The notes beneath the pieces were generated by a model. It was not told where the DNA came from. It did no database searches and was given only the letters and a program-made list of their open reading frames with translations. From an uncultured Pirellulaceae bacterium (GTDB taxonomy: Bacteria; Planctomycetota; Planctomycetia; Pirellulales; Pirellulaceae): a DNA stretch of 64,000 nt. How positions within the stretch are numbered: the first letter of the stretch is position 1; the number at the start of each line of letters is the position of its first letter. Shown here one piece after another: positions 26,880 through 36,398 of the stretch. Location of the stretch: positions 62,001 to 126,000 of the forward strand of contig CALKGE010000011.1 of NCBI GenBank assembly GCA_938084685.1, written 5' to 3'. The translations under genes were made by a program, and so were the position numbers.

Positions 26880-27629
26880 ATGATGACCAGATTTCTGTCT
26901 TCACTAGCTAGCGTGTTACTGCTGGGAGCCCTTGTTATGACCGACAGCGTGAGTGCTGAAGTATTTGAATTGCGAATATATACGACCAACGAAGGCAAGT
27001 TGGAAAACCTCCACACTCGTTTTCGTGACCACACACTGGCATTGTTTGAAAAACATGGCATGACCAATGTTGGCTACTGGGTCCCTGAAGGCTCGAAAGA
27101 TACTCTGATCTACGTACTTCGCCATAAGAGTCGTGACGCAGCCGCCAAGTCGTGGGATGCGTTTCGCAACGATCCTGTTTGGCAAAAAGCATTTGCAGCC
27201 TCGCGTGTGGACGGCCCCCTTTTGTCCAAACCACCTGAATCAACCTTCCTGGCAGCCACCGACTACACGCCTGAAAAGAAGTGGAAGAACGGAGAAGCAG
27301 GCGGCTTCTTTGAGTTACGCATTTACCAGGCGGCTGAAGATAAACTTGGCAAACTGGATGCCCGCTTTCGCGATCATACGATGGACCTGTTCGAAAAGCA
27401 TGGCATGAAGAATCTCGCTTACTGGCATGCAACGGATGAGCCCGAATGCGATGACCACCTGTACTACATCATTTGGCATGCAAGTAAAGATGCAGCAGCG
27501 ACATCCTGGAAGGACTTTGTGGCCGACCCGGATTGGAAAGCGGCAGCAGCGGCATCGGGTGTTGGGCGACTTGCCAAACCACCAGTCTCAATCTACATGC
27601 AGGCGACAGACTATTCCAAGATTCAGTAA
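26880..27629 (+). CDS. Exported tandem NIPSNAP-domain protein
   Basis: 249 residues: signal peptide (about 1-26, ending DSVSAEV), then two NIPSNAP (dimeric alpha/beta-barrel, ferredoxin-like) units. Unit 1 begins FELRIYTTNEGKLENLHTRF and unit 2 FELRIYQAAEDKLGKLDARF. Both share FRDHT, LFEKHGM and a YxxxHxSxDAAAxSW stretch. The internal duplication is clear at protein level. NIPSNAP function in bacteria is unknown; this version is secreted. ATG-ATG gives two possible starts one codon apart. A small membrane-protein gene follows 29 bases later. Confidence 0.88.
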   Translation: MMTRFLSSLASVLLLGALVMTDSVSAEVFELRIYTTNEGKLENLHTRFRDHTLALFEKHGMTNVGYWVPEGSKDTLIYVLRHKSRDAAAKSWDAFRNDPVWQKAFAASRVDGPLLSKPPESTFLAATDYTPEKKWKNGEAGGFFELRIYQAAEDKLGKLDARFRDHTMDLFEKHGMKNLAYWHATDEPECDDHLYYIIWHASKDAAATSWKDFVADPDWKAAAAASGVGRLAKPPVSIYMQATDYSKIQ

Positions 27630-27658
27630 AGTCGCTCGTTATTTCGAGGTAACAGCTG

Positions 27659-27958
27659 ATGACAAAGTCCGACAATGAAAAACTGGAGTTGCTGTGGTTA
27701 ATCACTAAAGCCCTCTATCGCGCCAGTTTGGCAGGATTCCTGTTGATGATCGTCTCGCTGCCGCTCCTGTTCATGACCGATCAGATTTATGCGCTTCACA
27801 ATTCAATCATTTCTCTGGAGCGACCAACCTATAATGCTCTGATATTTGGATTTTTTGCGGCCCTCAAAATACTTATCCTCGTATTTTTGTTGTTACCCGC
27901 AATTGGACTGCACTGGACCATTGCCAAACAACGGCATGTTGCCGGCCAGCCTGAATAG
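27659..27958 (+). CDS. Small two-helix membrane protein (resembles DUF6868)
   Basis: 99 residues with two strong hydrophobic segments (about 21-39 and 61-84) separated by a polar loop, DQIYALHNSIISLERPTYNA. The spacing and the YxLH...xLxxxxxxA pattern recall DUF6868 small membrane proteins, but I cannot confirm this. A GAGGT ribosome site precedes the ATG. It lies 29 bases after the NIPSNAP gene and ends just before a terminator that faces both ways, so it is probably the end of a two-gene transcript. Confidence 0.65.
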   Translation: MTKSDNEKLELLWLITKALYRASLAGFLLMIVSLPLLFMTDQIYALHNSIISLERPTYNALIFGFFAALKILILVFLLLPAIGLHWTIAKQRHVAGQPE

Positions 27959-27977
27959 TCAATCAACGCCAATAAAA

Positions 27978-28005
27978 AAGCCTCCCATCTAATGATGAGA
28001 GGCTT
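27978..28005. terminator. Rho-independent terminator between the small membrane gene and tRNA-Leu
   Basis: The stem AAGCCTC-CCATC / GATGA-GAGGCTT has loop TAAT. Read on the minus strand the C/A positions become G-U pairs, giving a 12-pair stem followed by T6, which is ideal for tRNA-Leu. The plus side has TTTCTT and may also end the small membrane-protein transcript. Confidence 0.85.
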
Positions 28006-28012
28006 TCTTGAG

Positions 28013-28096
28013 TGCGGATGAGAGGAGTTGAACCTCCACGCCCTTGCGGGCACTAGAACCTGAATCTAGCGCGTCTGCCGATTCCGCCACATCCGC
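28013..28096 (-). tRNA. tRNA-Leu (anticodon CAG)
   Basis: 84 bases with class II form. The acceptor GCGGATG pairs with CATCCGC, discriminator A. The anticodon arm CTAGA-TTCAGGT-TCTAG gives anticodon CAG. The variable arm is long and paired (GCCC-GCAA-GGGC). The T-arm is GGAGG-TTCAACT-CCTC. CCA is not encoded. It reads CTG leucine codons. Confidence 0.95.
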
Positions 28097-28276
28097 TTTG
28101 ATGCCTTAAAAATAGGCTAAAATTGAATTCTTGTGAATGGGTATTTCCCAACAAATCTGACGGTAACGGCCAAGTTCTTCTACAAATCTTTCTGCAATCG
28201 CTCGGGCAAGGAGAAGAGACCGGATACCGACTCATCTCACCTTGAATTTCCCGATTCCCGAGGCTTCCTATCAGGC

Positions 28277-29413
28277 TCAATCCTGTAACGCGGCCAGTGG
28301 TGAGTGGTGCGCAGCTACCCAGGCTGGGATAATTCCTGCTGCACCCGCACCTGCAACTGACAGCACGACCGCTTTCAGACTCAGTTGCCACGATGCGACA
28401 AAGGCAATCGTCACCGCCTCGGCACTCAGCGAAAGCGGGCTAAACGTGATCAGCAGGACGGCGGCCAGCACTCCCAGCGTGCCTCCGATAAATCCGACCA
28501 ACGCGGTCTCAGCAATGATATTCTGGAACACGGCCCACCTGGAAAATCCCAGTACTTTCATGACCGCCAGCTCTTTCATCCGATCCTGAATCCCCATCAA
28601 ACTCGTTGTCGTCAGCAGGACAAACAACAAACCAACACAGGCATAACCCAATACAGACGAGAACTTGATGACATGGGTCAGATCTCCGAGGCTCTTTTCC
28701 TGAAACGCTCCTTTAGTTCGAGTATCGGTCGCGATCTGAGCGGATTCAAACATCGCATCGATTTCTTCCTGTAACACCAGCGCATCGGCCGACGCATCCA
28801 GCAACACCTCAAACTGAGTCACAAACCCTTCACCACTCGTCAGACTTCCATACTGCAAATAGTCAAGATGCGTATAGAAGTAGCTTTCTTCTGCTGGATT
28901 ATCGGAACGGAATACGCCAGCAATCTGAACTGTATAAGTGCCAATCGAAAACGTGTCCCCCACACTAATTCCCCGTCGCTGAGCAACATTGGCACCGATC
29001 ACTGCCGCATCACTTCGTCCGGTAAAGTCACTCCAGTTCCTCTGCGCTAATTCCAGATTTCTGATCGTCTGCAGTTTCTCCGGTGGAACTCCGAGGAAGA
29101 CAACCACGTCCAGGCTGGCACGACAATTATTGGTGAACACCTGGATGGGTACAGCATCCACGACTCCGGACAATTTCTTCAATTCATCCGCATAAACCTC
29201 GGGCAGCTGACTTGTTGCCGGGCAAAACTTGTTTTCCTGAAACACCACCAGTCTACGGTCCGCTTCCTGTTGCCCCAGTAATGAATCGAGTCCTGCCTGA
29301 ATGCTGCCAATAACACAGAACAGAAAGACGGACATCGCTGCCCCCAGCACAATCAATGAACTTCGCAACGGTCTGCGAACCACTGCCTTCAAAACAAGTC
29401 TGAGCTTATCCAT
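28277..29413 (-). CDS. ABC transporter permease, FtsX/MacB type (second permease of the operon)
   Basis: 378 residues from MDKLRLVL. The start ATG overlaps the ATPase stop by eight bases (ATGGATAA), so translation is coupled. TM1 (about 13-38) is followed by a large periplasmic domain (about 45-245). Three C-terminal helices carry the FtsX core: [20 protein letters not shown], the coupling-helix stretch [15 protein letters not shown], and a last helix before [12 protein letters not shown]. Cytoplasmic motifs match mechanotransmission-type exporters such as MacB, LolCE and DevC. It is last in the export operon. With the other permease it may form a heterodimer served by one ATPase. Confidence 0.9.
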   Translation of the reverse strand: MDKLRLVLKAVVRRPLRSSLIVLGAAMSVFLFCVIGSIQAGLDSLLGQQEADRRLVVFQENKFCPATSQLPEVYADELKKLSGVVDAVPIQVFTNNCRASLDVVVFLGVPPEKLQTIRNLELAQRNWSDFTGRSDAAVIGANVAQRRGISVGDTFSIGTYTVQIAGVFRSDNPAEESYFYTHLDYLQYGSLTSGEGFVTQFEVLLDASADALVLQEEIDAMFESAQIATDTRTKGAFQEKSLGDLTHVIKFSSVLGYACVGLLFVLLTTTSLMGIQDRMKELAVMKVLGFSRWAVFQNIIAETALVGFIGGTLGVLAAVLLITFSPLSLSAEAVTIAFVASWQLSLKAVVLSVAGAGAAGIIPAWVAAHHSPLAALQD

Positions 29414-30110
29414 GAAGTGCTCCCTCCAACTCACCCTGCGGTACAACCTTCCCATTGACTAAACGCAGTCGCCGCGATGCAATCCTTGTTGCTTCCAGAT
29501 CGTGAGTCACCATCAACAGGGTCGTGCCCAATTGGCGATTCAATTCCTGTAACAATTCAAGAATCTGATCGGATGTCTCTCCATCCAGATCTCCAGTCGG
29601 CTCGTCGGCCACTATCACCAGAGGATCTGTTACGATTGCCCGACCAATACCCACTCGCTGCTCCTGCCCTCCTGACAATTGTCTGGGAAAATGATCAGCC
29701 CGATCGGTTAATCCCACCGCCTCCAGGGCAATTTCCACTCGCTGCTGCCTCTGCTTTGCACTCAGGGGAAGCAGCAACAACGGCAATTCAATATTTTCAT
29801 ATGCTGTCAAAACCGGAATCAGATTATGAGTCTGAAAAATATACCCCACGTTGTCAGCTCGCCACTTTGTCAGTTTTCCCTGGGAAAGCGAGGTAATTTC
29901 GGTTCCATCTACAACAATCCGGCCACTATCAGGAGTGTCAATTCCTACGATCAGATTGAGTAAGGTCGATTTTCCGCTACCACTGGCGCCCATCAACGTC
30001 ACCAGCTCACCCTTTTCAATTTCCAGGTCGACATCGTCCAGCGGAACGATGACGCTATCTCCCTTACGATATGTCTTGGTCAAACCCTGAATTTCTATCA
30101 ACGCCATCAT
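29406..30110 (-). CDS. ABC transporter ATPase, LolD/MacB type
   Basis: 234 residues. Walker [10 protein letters not shown] (41-49), the Q-loop in [15 protein letters not shown], signature [15 protein letters not shown], Walker [13 protein letters not shown] and H-loop MVTHDLEAT are all intact. The size and motif spacing are those of the type VII (FtsX-permease) exporter ATPases. It starts five bases after the adaptor gene and overlaps the second permease gene. It is the only ATPase in the operon, so it presumably drives both permeases. Confidence 0.95.
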   Translation of the reverse strand: MMALIEIQGLTKTYRKGDSVIVPLDDVDLEIEKGELVTLMGASGSGKSTLLNLIVGIDTPDSGRIVVDGTEITSLSQGKLTKWRADNVGYIFQTHNLIPVLTAYENIELPLLLLPLSAKQRQQRVEIALEAVGLTDRADHFPRQLSGGQEQRVGIGRAIVTDPLVIVADEPTGDLDGETSDQILELLQELNRQLGTTLLMVTHDLEATRIASRRLRLVNGKVVPQGELEGALHG

Positions 30111-30115
30111 CCACC

Positions 30116-31672
30116 TCAGTTCTGTTCGAATTCAGATATGGTTACCCGCGTGTCTACGGTCAAAGGTTTCCGGCTGGACTTGATCACCTGTGAACTCACA
30201 TTCAATCCTTGCACCACTTCTACCCATCCGTCGACCACGACCGAGTCGACCACGACCGACTGCTGTTTCGCTCTGCCAGTCGCCCCATCAACGACCCAGA
30301 CATACGTCGAGTCTGCCTCTCTGTGCACCAGTTCATCCGGCACAAAAATTGTTGACTCGTCAGCCTCTCCCTCCTGCCCGGAGTTTTCAATACGAGGAGA
30401 TAAAAAGGTGACATTCATGAGCATTTCCGGCTTCAGTATTTCCACGGCCCCTTCAATACTCACTTTCACTTCCAACGTGTTCTTCTGGATATCGGCCACC
30501 GGATTCATCCGCAGTACCTCTCCACGAAGAGGCTCGCTGAATGCAGCCGACTCAATCAGGACTCCCTGTCCCAACGTCACTCGGCGAACGTCTTCAAACC
30601 TGACATCCACTCGTATCTGAAGCGACTGTGGATCATACATCGTCACTGCCACAGCTCCGGTATGACTCCCCTGAATACCAGGACCGCCTGAGAGGTGTCC
30701 ACCGGGACTGGTCATTAACTTCATGACTTTGCCATCGGCGGGACTTACAATCCGGGTTCTCTCCAGTTGCAGTTCCGCTTCTTCCAATTTCACCTGAGCC
30801 AGATCCAGTTGTGCCTGCGCTACTTTTTCGGCAGCCCGAGCCTGTCCCATCTCATTGGCCGCATCGTTGTTAAGCTCCAAATCCAACAGGGCCGCTTCTC
30901 GTTCAGACTCTACAGTGAATTTCTGCTTTTCCAATCCGGTTCGTCGTAATTGCAATTCCCGTAACCTGGCAACAGCAGCCAGATGCACAGACGTCGCCTT
31001 TTCCACATCGATCCGGGAAATCGCTGTCCCCGCCCCTTTTTTGGTATTCAGGTCCTGGATGGCAAATGCCAGAGAAGCCTCAGCCTGAATAATCTGCTCG
31101 GGAATTTCGCTCAACCTGGTATTTATTTCAGCCAGACTCTGTTCTACTCTGGCGATTGCCAACTGCTTGTCGACCGGTTGTTCGTAGTCAACCTCGGCTG
31201 CCTTCAAGCGAACCTGAACCTGTTCAAGCTGGGCCTGCTTATTCATCAACTCTGCTTCAGCCTCACGCAATTTCAACAGGGCGTCCTCATCAATCAGAGT
31301 GGCAATGACGTCACCTTTCTTCACCGGTTGGTCCTCCACAACCAAAAGTTGATCGACAGTTCCGGAGATCAGAGACGAAACGGAAATCTGGGTCGGCCGT
31401 GGTTCCACCCAGCCAGACGCTCGGAAAAGAGGCGTTCCCTCCCGGGAAACGATACCCTGCTCGACCCGTACCTTAACCACCGTGACACCCATTCCAGACA
31501 CCAGACCGGGTAACACTGCCCAGTAAATGACAGCACCAAATCCTGCGAGTACCAGCAACGGAACTAACCATTTGGAAAAGAGGCTGATACGAGAACGTGA
31601 ACGTCCGCTGGCGGCAGGCGTCTGCTCCCGGTCCAATGCCAGTTCTGATAAGTCAATTTTCTCGTCACGCAT
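30116..31672 (-). CDS. HlyD/AcrA-type periplasmic adaptor (membrane fusion protein)
   Basis: 518 residues. A cytoplasmic N-terminus of about 30 residues precedes one TM helix (about 33-54). The biotinyl-lipoyl-like half is [26 protein letters not shown] long helical hairpin of about 190 residues (about 135-320; many Glu, Ala, Gln, Leu) is longer than in AcrA. The second lipoyl half is [14 protein letters not shown], and the beta-barrel domain includes [24 protein letters not shown]. The hairpin length suits direct docking to a TolC-type channel, which this operon supplies. Gaps of ten and five bases separate it from its neighbours. Confidence 0.93.
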   Translation of the reverse strand: MRDEKIDLSELALDREQTPAASGRSRSRISLFSKWLVPLLVLAGFGAVIYWAVLPGLVSGMGVTVVKVRVEQGIVSREGTPLFRASGWVEPRPTQISVSSLISGTVDQLLVVEDQPVKKGDVIATLIDEDALLKLREAEAELMNKQAQLEQVQVRLKAAEVDYEQPVDKQLAIARVEQSLAEINTRLSEIPEQIIQAEASLAFAIQDLNTKKGAGTAISRIDVEKATSVHLAAVARLRELQLRRTGLEKQKFTVESEREAALLDLELNNDAANEMGQARAAEKVAQAQLDLAQVKLEEAELQLERTRIVSPADGKVMKLMTSPGGHLSGGPGIQGSHTGAVAVTMYDPQSLQIRVDVRFEDVRRVTLGQGVLIESAAFSEPLRGEVLRMNPVADIQKNTLEVKVSIEGAVEILKPEMLMNVTFLSPRIENSGQEGEADESTIFVPDELVHREADSTYVWVVDGATGRAKQQSVVVDSVVVDGWVEVVQGLNVSSQVIKSSRKPLTVDTRVTISEFEQN

Positions 31673-31682
31673 GGTTCAGATC

Positions 31683-32228
31683 CTACGAGGCTTTCCTGAT
31701 ATACAGTTTTCTGGCGGCGAGTGTGACATTGCCCGAATCGTCTTTGTCGAGTTCAGCTTCCACGACAACCGTATCCAGAGCACTCACGCCCAGCAGCTGT
31801 CGGGCATCTTCTTCGATTAATTTCCCTTGGGACGACTTCATCTGCACCAGCAGCGTATTCTTACTTAATTCCGGCTCGCAGCAGAAATCCCATGGTGTCG
31901 TACATTTGTCCCCAGGAATTTCATTGCATGCTGTCAAAGCAAGATCCGTCAGTGTAAATGCGGCCAAACCATCTACCCAGGGGTTACGGCTTCCACCAAT
32001 ACGACCAACCACAACGACCAGCTGATCGGTCGCTTCCTGCTGCAACGCTTCACTAACATCCAATGCACCAGCCGGTTCAGATGCAAGCAGCATTGTTTTC
32101 CCCAGATCTGAAGGCCCGCTGGGCACCTGGGTTGTTTCGCTCTTTTCACCACAACCAGCTAAAACGATGCCGGTTCCCAGCGTCGCGGTAAATGCGGCGA
32201 ACTGCCGCCGAGTTAATCTTGTATTCAT
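31683..32228 (-). CDS. Tat-exported lipoprotein of the export operon
   Basis: 181 residues. The leader TRRQFAAFTATLGTGIVLAGC combines a twin-arginine motif (RRQF) with a lipobox (LAGC), so it is likely a folded, lipid-anchored protein. A low-complexity linker precedes a compact domain: VVVVGRIGGSRNPWVD, then a Cys cluster CNEIPGDKCTTPWDFCCE, then TLLVQMKSSQGKLI, and VVVEAELDKDDSGNVTLAARKLYI. The strand pattern is OB-fold-like. The cluster of four Cys suggests metal or haem binding or disulfides. The function is unknown. It sits between the first permease and the adaptor with ten-base gaps. Confidence 0.8.
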   Translation of the reverse strand: MNTRLTRRQFAAFTATLGTGIVLAGCGEKSETTQVPSGPSDLGKTMLLASEPAGALDVSEALQQEATDQLVVVVGRIGGSRNPWVDGLAAFTLTDLALTACNEIPGDKCTTPWDFCCEPELSKNTLLVQMKSSQGKLIEEDARQLLGVSALDTVVVEAELDKDDSGNVTLAARKLYIRKAS

Positions 32229-32238
32229 TTGAAAACTC

Positions 32239-33402
32239 CTAATCCTGTTTAAGTCCTAATGTTATTTCTTTTCGTAATGCCTGAACTGCCGGCGCCAAAG
32301 CACCGACCGCTCCAACGATCATGCCGGACAGGCAGCCTGTCGCGACCGTCCACGCATCCAACTGCAAACCAAACGCCCCCATCGTAAATTTGATCGAAAC
32401 GCCATGAACGAATTGCCTGCAAAACAGAAACCCCAGCACGGCACCTGCCATGCCTAACAGAGTTCCTTCCTGCATCAAGCTGAACACAATTGATTTGCGA
32501 CCGAATCCAATTGTCTGCAACATTGCCAATTCCCTGGTCCTGCCCACAACCGCTCCGTACATGGTATTGATCCCTGCGAACAAACCACTGATAGTAATCA
32601 GGCTGACCATTAACCACCCCAACTTTCGGATCGGTCCGTAATCCTTATTCAACGTCTCAAAGTATTCCACCTCAGCCATCGATTGAATCTCCAGATCATA
32701 TCTCCGTTTGCAAAACAGGTTCAACGCAGCAAACCCAGATTTACCGGTACAGGAAACAGCCACCAGACTCAGATCATCGCGACGAGTCGCCTGCTGCAGA
32801 TCTGTTAACCGGCACCAGATCTCGGAATCGAACACTCCGCCTCCCGACTCCAACACACCGGCAATCCGCCAGACCTGCCCCTCAAACTCCAACTGACTCC
32901 CCACACTGATTTGCTCGGGATCAATGCCCAGCTTCACCGCCGCCAGACGACCGATCAGGATCTCTCCCGGCTGAATCCAGTCTCCCTGAACAATCTGCAC
33001 ACTTCGGCGGACCTGAAATACTTCTTGCGTCACCCCACGTAACAACCCGAACGCATCCGATCCGTCTGGTAGGGTCATCTGCGTCCCTAAAAACAGCTCG
33101 GGAGAAATATCCGCCACACCGTGAGTTTTGCTGACGCCCTCGACGCTTCCCTGAATCAGTCCAGAGGTACTCATCGGGATCGATGAATACTCCAGATTGT
33201 CCCCCATGTTGATAGAGAAAACGATGGCAGTATCCGGATTCGCACTGACCTCCAGCATCTTCGTCAATCCCTGCAAAAAACCGATCGTGCAATAGATCAA
33301 CGTGGTGACTAACGTCAACGCTAAAGTTGTGAGCAGACTCCGTACCGGACGTCTGAGCAGATTTCTGATACCGTATTCAAACGGCAACATTCGCATTCGC
33401 AT
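32239..33402 (-). CDS. ABC transporter permease, FtsX/MacB type (first permease of the operon)
   Basis: 387 residues from MRMRMLPFEYG, with a GAGGGGA ribosome site; a 15-residue longer frame has none. TM1 (about 17-42; LLTTLALTLVTTLIYCTIGFL) is followed by a periplasmic domain (about 50-260). Three C-terminal helices carry the FtsX motifs ELAMLQTIGFGRKSIVFSLMQEG and GAVLGFLFCRQFVHG. It differs in sequence from the downstream permease, so the pair is not a recent duplicate. Two unlike permeases with one ATPase suggest a LolCDE-like asymmetric exporter. Confidence 0.88.
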   Translation of the reverse strand: MRMRMLPFEYGIRNLLRRPVRSLLTTLALTLVTTLIYCTIGFLQGLTKMLEVSANPDTAIVFSINMGDNLEYSSIPMSTSGLIQGSVEGVSKTHGVADISPELFLGTQMTLPDGSDAFGLLRGVTQEVFQVRRSVQIVQGDWIQPGEILIGRLAAVKLGIDPEQISVGSQLEFEGQVWRIAGVLESGGGVFDSEIWCRLTDLQQATRRDDLSLVAVSCTGKSGFAALNLFCKRRYDLEIQSMAEVEYFETLNKDYGPIRKLGWLMVSLITISGLFAGINTMYGAVVGRTRELAMLQTIGFGRKSIVFSLMQEGTLLGMAGAVLGFLFCRQFVHGVSIKFTMGAFGLQLDAWTVATGCLSGMIVGAVGALAPAVQALRKEITLGLKQD

Positions 33403-33512
33403 ACTATCCCCTCTACAGGGACAAAGAAAAAAGCAGCCGAGTATCATGGACTTCAGCTATCAAAACCTGAATCAGAATGATTCAGTCACAAAGAAGCAAT
33501 GGCCGGACCTGC

Positions 33513-33881
33513 TTAGCAAAGCCAGGACTGTATGCGCATGCGAGTAGAACGGCCCGTCCGCAGAGAACTCTCTCGGGGTACCCTGCAGAGGGTAGCCTGA
33601 CAACCGTCAAGTAAAACCAGACGTTCCGCAACCGTTCCTACCGGCGTCAACTGGACTACTTCATTTAAAGTATCCGGACTCACAAATAGGTGCCCAGTTC
33701 CTCCCAGTTCACAGCAAGGACGATTGGAATCCACCGGAGAGTGATGAGTATCACATGTCTGATCCGTGCAGCAGGACACCACTTGGATTTCCAGATGCGG
33801 ACAACACACCTGTTCCGCTTCACAACATGGTGATGGGATCGGGAATGTCAAACATGTCAGCAGAACGAGCAGCTTATACAT
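33513..33881 (-). CDS. Small Cys/His-rich exported protein of the export operon
   Basis: 122 residues from MYKLLVLLTCLTFPIP, with a signal peptide. The mature start packs ten Cys and several His into about 40 residues: CC, CCPH, CCTDQTCDTHH, then CC. The rest (about 63-122) is ordinary, with two more Cys, an Arg-rich stretch and a terminal Cys. It looks like a periplasmic metal-binding or disulfide-rich protein. No family is recognised. It lies between the TolC-like and first permease genes, with larger gaps (about 120 and 110 bases) than the rest, and has a promoter-like sequence before it. Confidence 0.65.
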   Translation of the reverse strand: MYKLLVLLTCLTFPIPSPCCEAEQVCCPHLEIQVVSCCTDQTCDTHHSPVDSNRPCCELGGTGHLFVSPDTLNEVVQLTPVGTVAERLVLLDGCQATLCRVPRESSLRTGRSTRMRIQSWLC

Positions 33882-33928
33882 CGTACTTTCCGTGAACAAA
33901 CAAACGACAGGGGCAACGCCTACCGTCT

Positions 33929-33968
33929 AACTACTAATATTCTAGTTGCGCGAAATAAAAAAAGACAA
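33929..33968 (-). promoter_or_regulatory. Possible promoter with overlapping inverted repeat, before the Cys-rich gene
   Basis: On the minus strand, TTGTCT (33968-33963) and TAGAAT (33944-33939) have an 18-base spacer. The -10 box lies inside the inverted repeat AACTA...TAGTT (33929-33947) centred on AATATT. Such an overlap is typical of a repressor operator, for example metal-sensing ArsR or CopY families, but no regulator gene is nearby. By-eye only. Confidence 0.4.
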
Positions 33969-34003
33969 GTAACTTTCGCCGCAGACTATCTGACTGTACG
34001 AAC

Positions 34004-35248
34004 TTACCTGATTAAATGTTCTTTCAGCAGCTGGCCATTTAATTCGGAAACCGCTTCAAACAGTTTTTCGGACGCGTCGAGATAACTCAGATTAACGCGT
34101 AACAAAGTACGCTGTGCAGTAAGAATCGCGAAATAGTCGAACTGCTGATTCTCGAATCCAGCCTGCACCACGCTCTCGTTTTTTTCAGCCGCTGGAATGA
34201 TGACCTCACGATAACGCTGCTCGGCAATCCGTGCATTTTCATAATCTCGAAAGACTTCTCCCGCCCGTACTCGCAACTTCAGTTTTAATATGCTCAGCTC
34301 GTTGTCCAATACTTTCAATCGGGCCTGCGCTGCCGTAATGTTTCCCCGATTGTCATCAAACACTGGAATCGGCATGCCGATCTGAACATTCGCAATGTCC
34401 TCCCCGGTGAGACTGTGCTGCCGAAAACTGAGCATAAATTCGACGTCCGGGATATTGTCAACTTCATGCCTTCTGAGCCTCAATCTCTGCTCTTCAATTT
34501 GATACCTGAGCAAGGCAACCTGAGGATTCTGCTGAATTACTGACGCTACAATGAAGTCCCATGAAACGGGATTAACAATCTTGTAAAGCTCGCCAGACAC
34601 TTTGACAATCTCCTCCCCCTCAATACCACAGATACTTTGCAGAATCATCCAGGCAGTCTTAATCTCCTGCTGAGCCTGAACCATTTGCAGATCAGCCTGT
34701 TCATATTCAATCTGAGATTGCAGCAGGCTGTGTAGCCCCGCCCTGCCCGATTTCACGAGCGCCTCAGTCCGTTGCATTACGTCATGCCAACTCCGCCGTA
34801 ATCGCTGCAGGATCTCAAGTCTTTTTTGTGCAATCAGCAGACGACCGAATGCAATGGCCACATCGGTCTTCACTCGTTTCTGTACCAGCGAGAGCTGAAA
34901 CTGAAACTGAGTAAGCTGTGACTGGGCAATATCTATCTCCAAATGCCGTTTCATTCCGGCAGGAATCCGTTGGCGAACAAAGACACCATGAGCTCCATCA
35001 CTGCCCTGCATACCGATTTCGTTCGCGTGATATCCCACCACCGGATTGGGATAGAGTCCGGCCTGAACTTTTTCTCCTTTGGCCGCCGTAATCTGATGAC
35101 GAACCACTCTGATTGTTGGATTGCGATCTTCGGCCAAGCGTTGAAAATACTGCAGATTGGCTACCGGTTGCGCAGCTGTTAATCTCTGGCAGCCGAAAGC
35201 TGTCCACAGAATCAGGCACAGAAACAACTGATATCTGGCAATGCGCAT
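34004..35248 (-). CDS. TolC-family outer-membrane efflux protein
   Basis: 414 residues with a signal peptide (about 1-26; a Cys in AFGCQ could be a weak lipobox). Two repeated alpha-helical/beta units of the OEP family are visible: LAEDRNPTIRVVRHQITAAKGEK and VIQQNPQVALLRYQIEEQRLRL. The strand-turn regions are GLYPNPVVGYHA and FRQHSLTGEDIANVQIGMPIPVFDDNRG. The protein would form the outer-membrane duct for the HlyD-type adaptor encoded downstream. It is the first gene of the export locus, and about 120 bases separate it from the Cys-rich gene. Confidence 0.9.
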   Translation of the reverse strand: MRIARYQLFLCLILWTAFGCQRLTAAQPVANLQYFQRLAEDRNPTIRVVRHQITAAKGEKVQAGLYPNPVVGYHANEIGMQGSDGAHGVFVRQRIPAGMKRHLEIDIAQSQLTQFQFQLSLVQKRVKTDVAIAFGRLLIAQKRLEILQRLRRSWHDVMQRTEALVKSGRAGLHSLLQSQIEYEQADLQMVQAQQEIKTAWMILQSICGIEGEEIVKVSGELYKIVNPVSWDFIVASVIQQNPQVALLRYQIEEQRLRLRRHEVDNIPDVEFMLSFRQHSLTGEDIANVQIGMPIPVFDDNRGNITAAQARLKVLDNELSILKLKLRVRAGEVFRDYENARIAEQRYREVIIPAAEKNESVVQAGFENQQFDYFAILTAQRTLLRVNLSYLDASEKLFEAVSELNGQLLKEHLIR

Positions 35249-35349
35249 AGGATCCCTCTGGAATTACAACTCAGAGGGTAAATCGTTTGCCACACGCCGT
35301 TTCTGCAAACAATTCGCGAGAAATGCTCTCTTTCTGATCCTGATTAGCG

Positions 35350-36339
35350 CTATCCGCCAGGATGATAACCGGCATCCAATTCACCGGCTTCCGCCAACTT
35401 TTGAAATGCGACGAGTGAACGACGGATACCTTCTTCGATAGGCGTCAGTGGCATTTTGGGAAAAGCGGCCAGCGACTGTTCCGCATCCAGATCGTAAACA
35501 AACGGCATCCCCTGTGCACCAGACTCGATTCCAACATCGACTCCGTCGATACCAAGTTCCACAGCCACTTGCTGGATCATCGCAATCAACTGCTCGGTAT
35601 GGACAGTTATCCCTCGCAGATTAAACGCGCCGTACCCTTCAAAGGGTGCCAACGCGGCTTCTGCGAAACCAGCACCTACATCGGAAACAAAATGAAAATG
35701 TTCACGGCCCTGATAAGGCATTCGAAAAGACTCACCAGCAGCAACTGATTTGAGCATGGCAGTTGGGGCAGACGTCATCCCCAGATCTCTTCCCGGACCG
35801 TAGCAGGTCGACAACCTGATACTAACTGTCGGAATCCCGGTTTCACGATGAAATGCCTGTCCCATCCCTTCGTTACATACCTTCCAGTACCCATACAGGT
35901 TTGGCGGTAGATAGGGCACGTCTGTCTTCACCGTCTCACCAGGATACATCTCACGTGGTCCGTAGACGCCCGAGCTGCTGGCCAATACCAACCGTTCCAG
36001 ACGGTCACCTAATCGGCTAGCCGCCTGAACGACATTGCGAGTACCAATCACATTGACCTCCATCCCCTGAAGTGGCTTCGACATGCAGTCGGGCGTTTGA
36101 AAGGCTGCCAAATGGATGATGCTCGCCGGAGCAACTTCGGTAATCAGCTGCTCAACCTGATCGCGGCAAGTAATGTCTCCTTCTACGAATTCGAACCGGT
36201 CATGATAAGCGGGCTCCAGTCTGCTCAGGTCCTTCCTGCGACTCATTCCAACCACACGCTGCACACCCTGATCCAGCAGATACTGCACCGTGGCAGCTCC
36301 AATACACCCGGTGGGCCCGGTTACAAAAACAGTAGTCAT
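35350..36339 (-). CDS. NAD-dependent epimerase/dehydratase (extended SDR)
   Basis: 329 residues from MTTVFVTGPTGCIGAA, with AAGGATGAG before it. The Rossmann TGxxGxxG motif is at the N-terminus. SSSGVYGPREM carries the catalytic Ser, and YGYWKVCNEGMGQAF the YxxxK pair. Sugar-binding residues follow in STCYGPGRDLGMT and LRGITVHTEQLI. It belongs to the UDP-glucose-4-epimerase-like group; the substrate is not defined. It is downstream of the small rhodanese gene with a 59-base gap on the same strand. A TTG-initiated longer frame overlapping that stop is possible but less likely. Confidence 0.88.
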   Translation of the reverse strand: MTTVFVTGPTGCIGAATVQYLLDQGVQRVVGMSRRKDLSRLEPAYHDRFEFVEGDITCRDQVEQLITEVAPASIIHLAAFQTPDCMSKPLQGMEVNVIGTRNVVQAASRLGDRLERLVLASSSGVYGPREMYPGETVKTDVPYLPPNLYGYWKVCNEGMGQAFHRETGIPTVSIRLSTCYGPGRDLGMTSAPTAMLKSVAAGESFRMPYQGREHFHFVSDVGAGFAEAALAPFEGYGAFNLRGITVHTEQLIAMIQQVAVELGIDGVDVGIESGAQGMPFVYDLDAEQSLAAFPKMPLTPIEEGIRRSLVAFQKLAEAGELDAGYHPGG

Positions 36340-36398
36340 CTTCTCATCCTTTCCATGAAACTGGTCGCGTCCAGAGCTTATTCCAAATAGAGTCTCAT

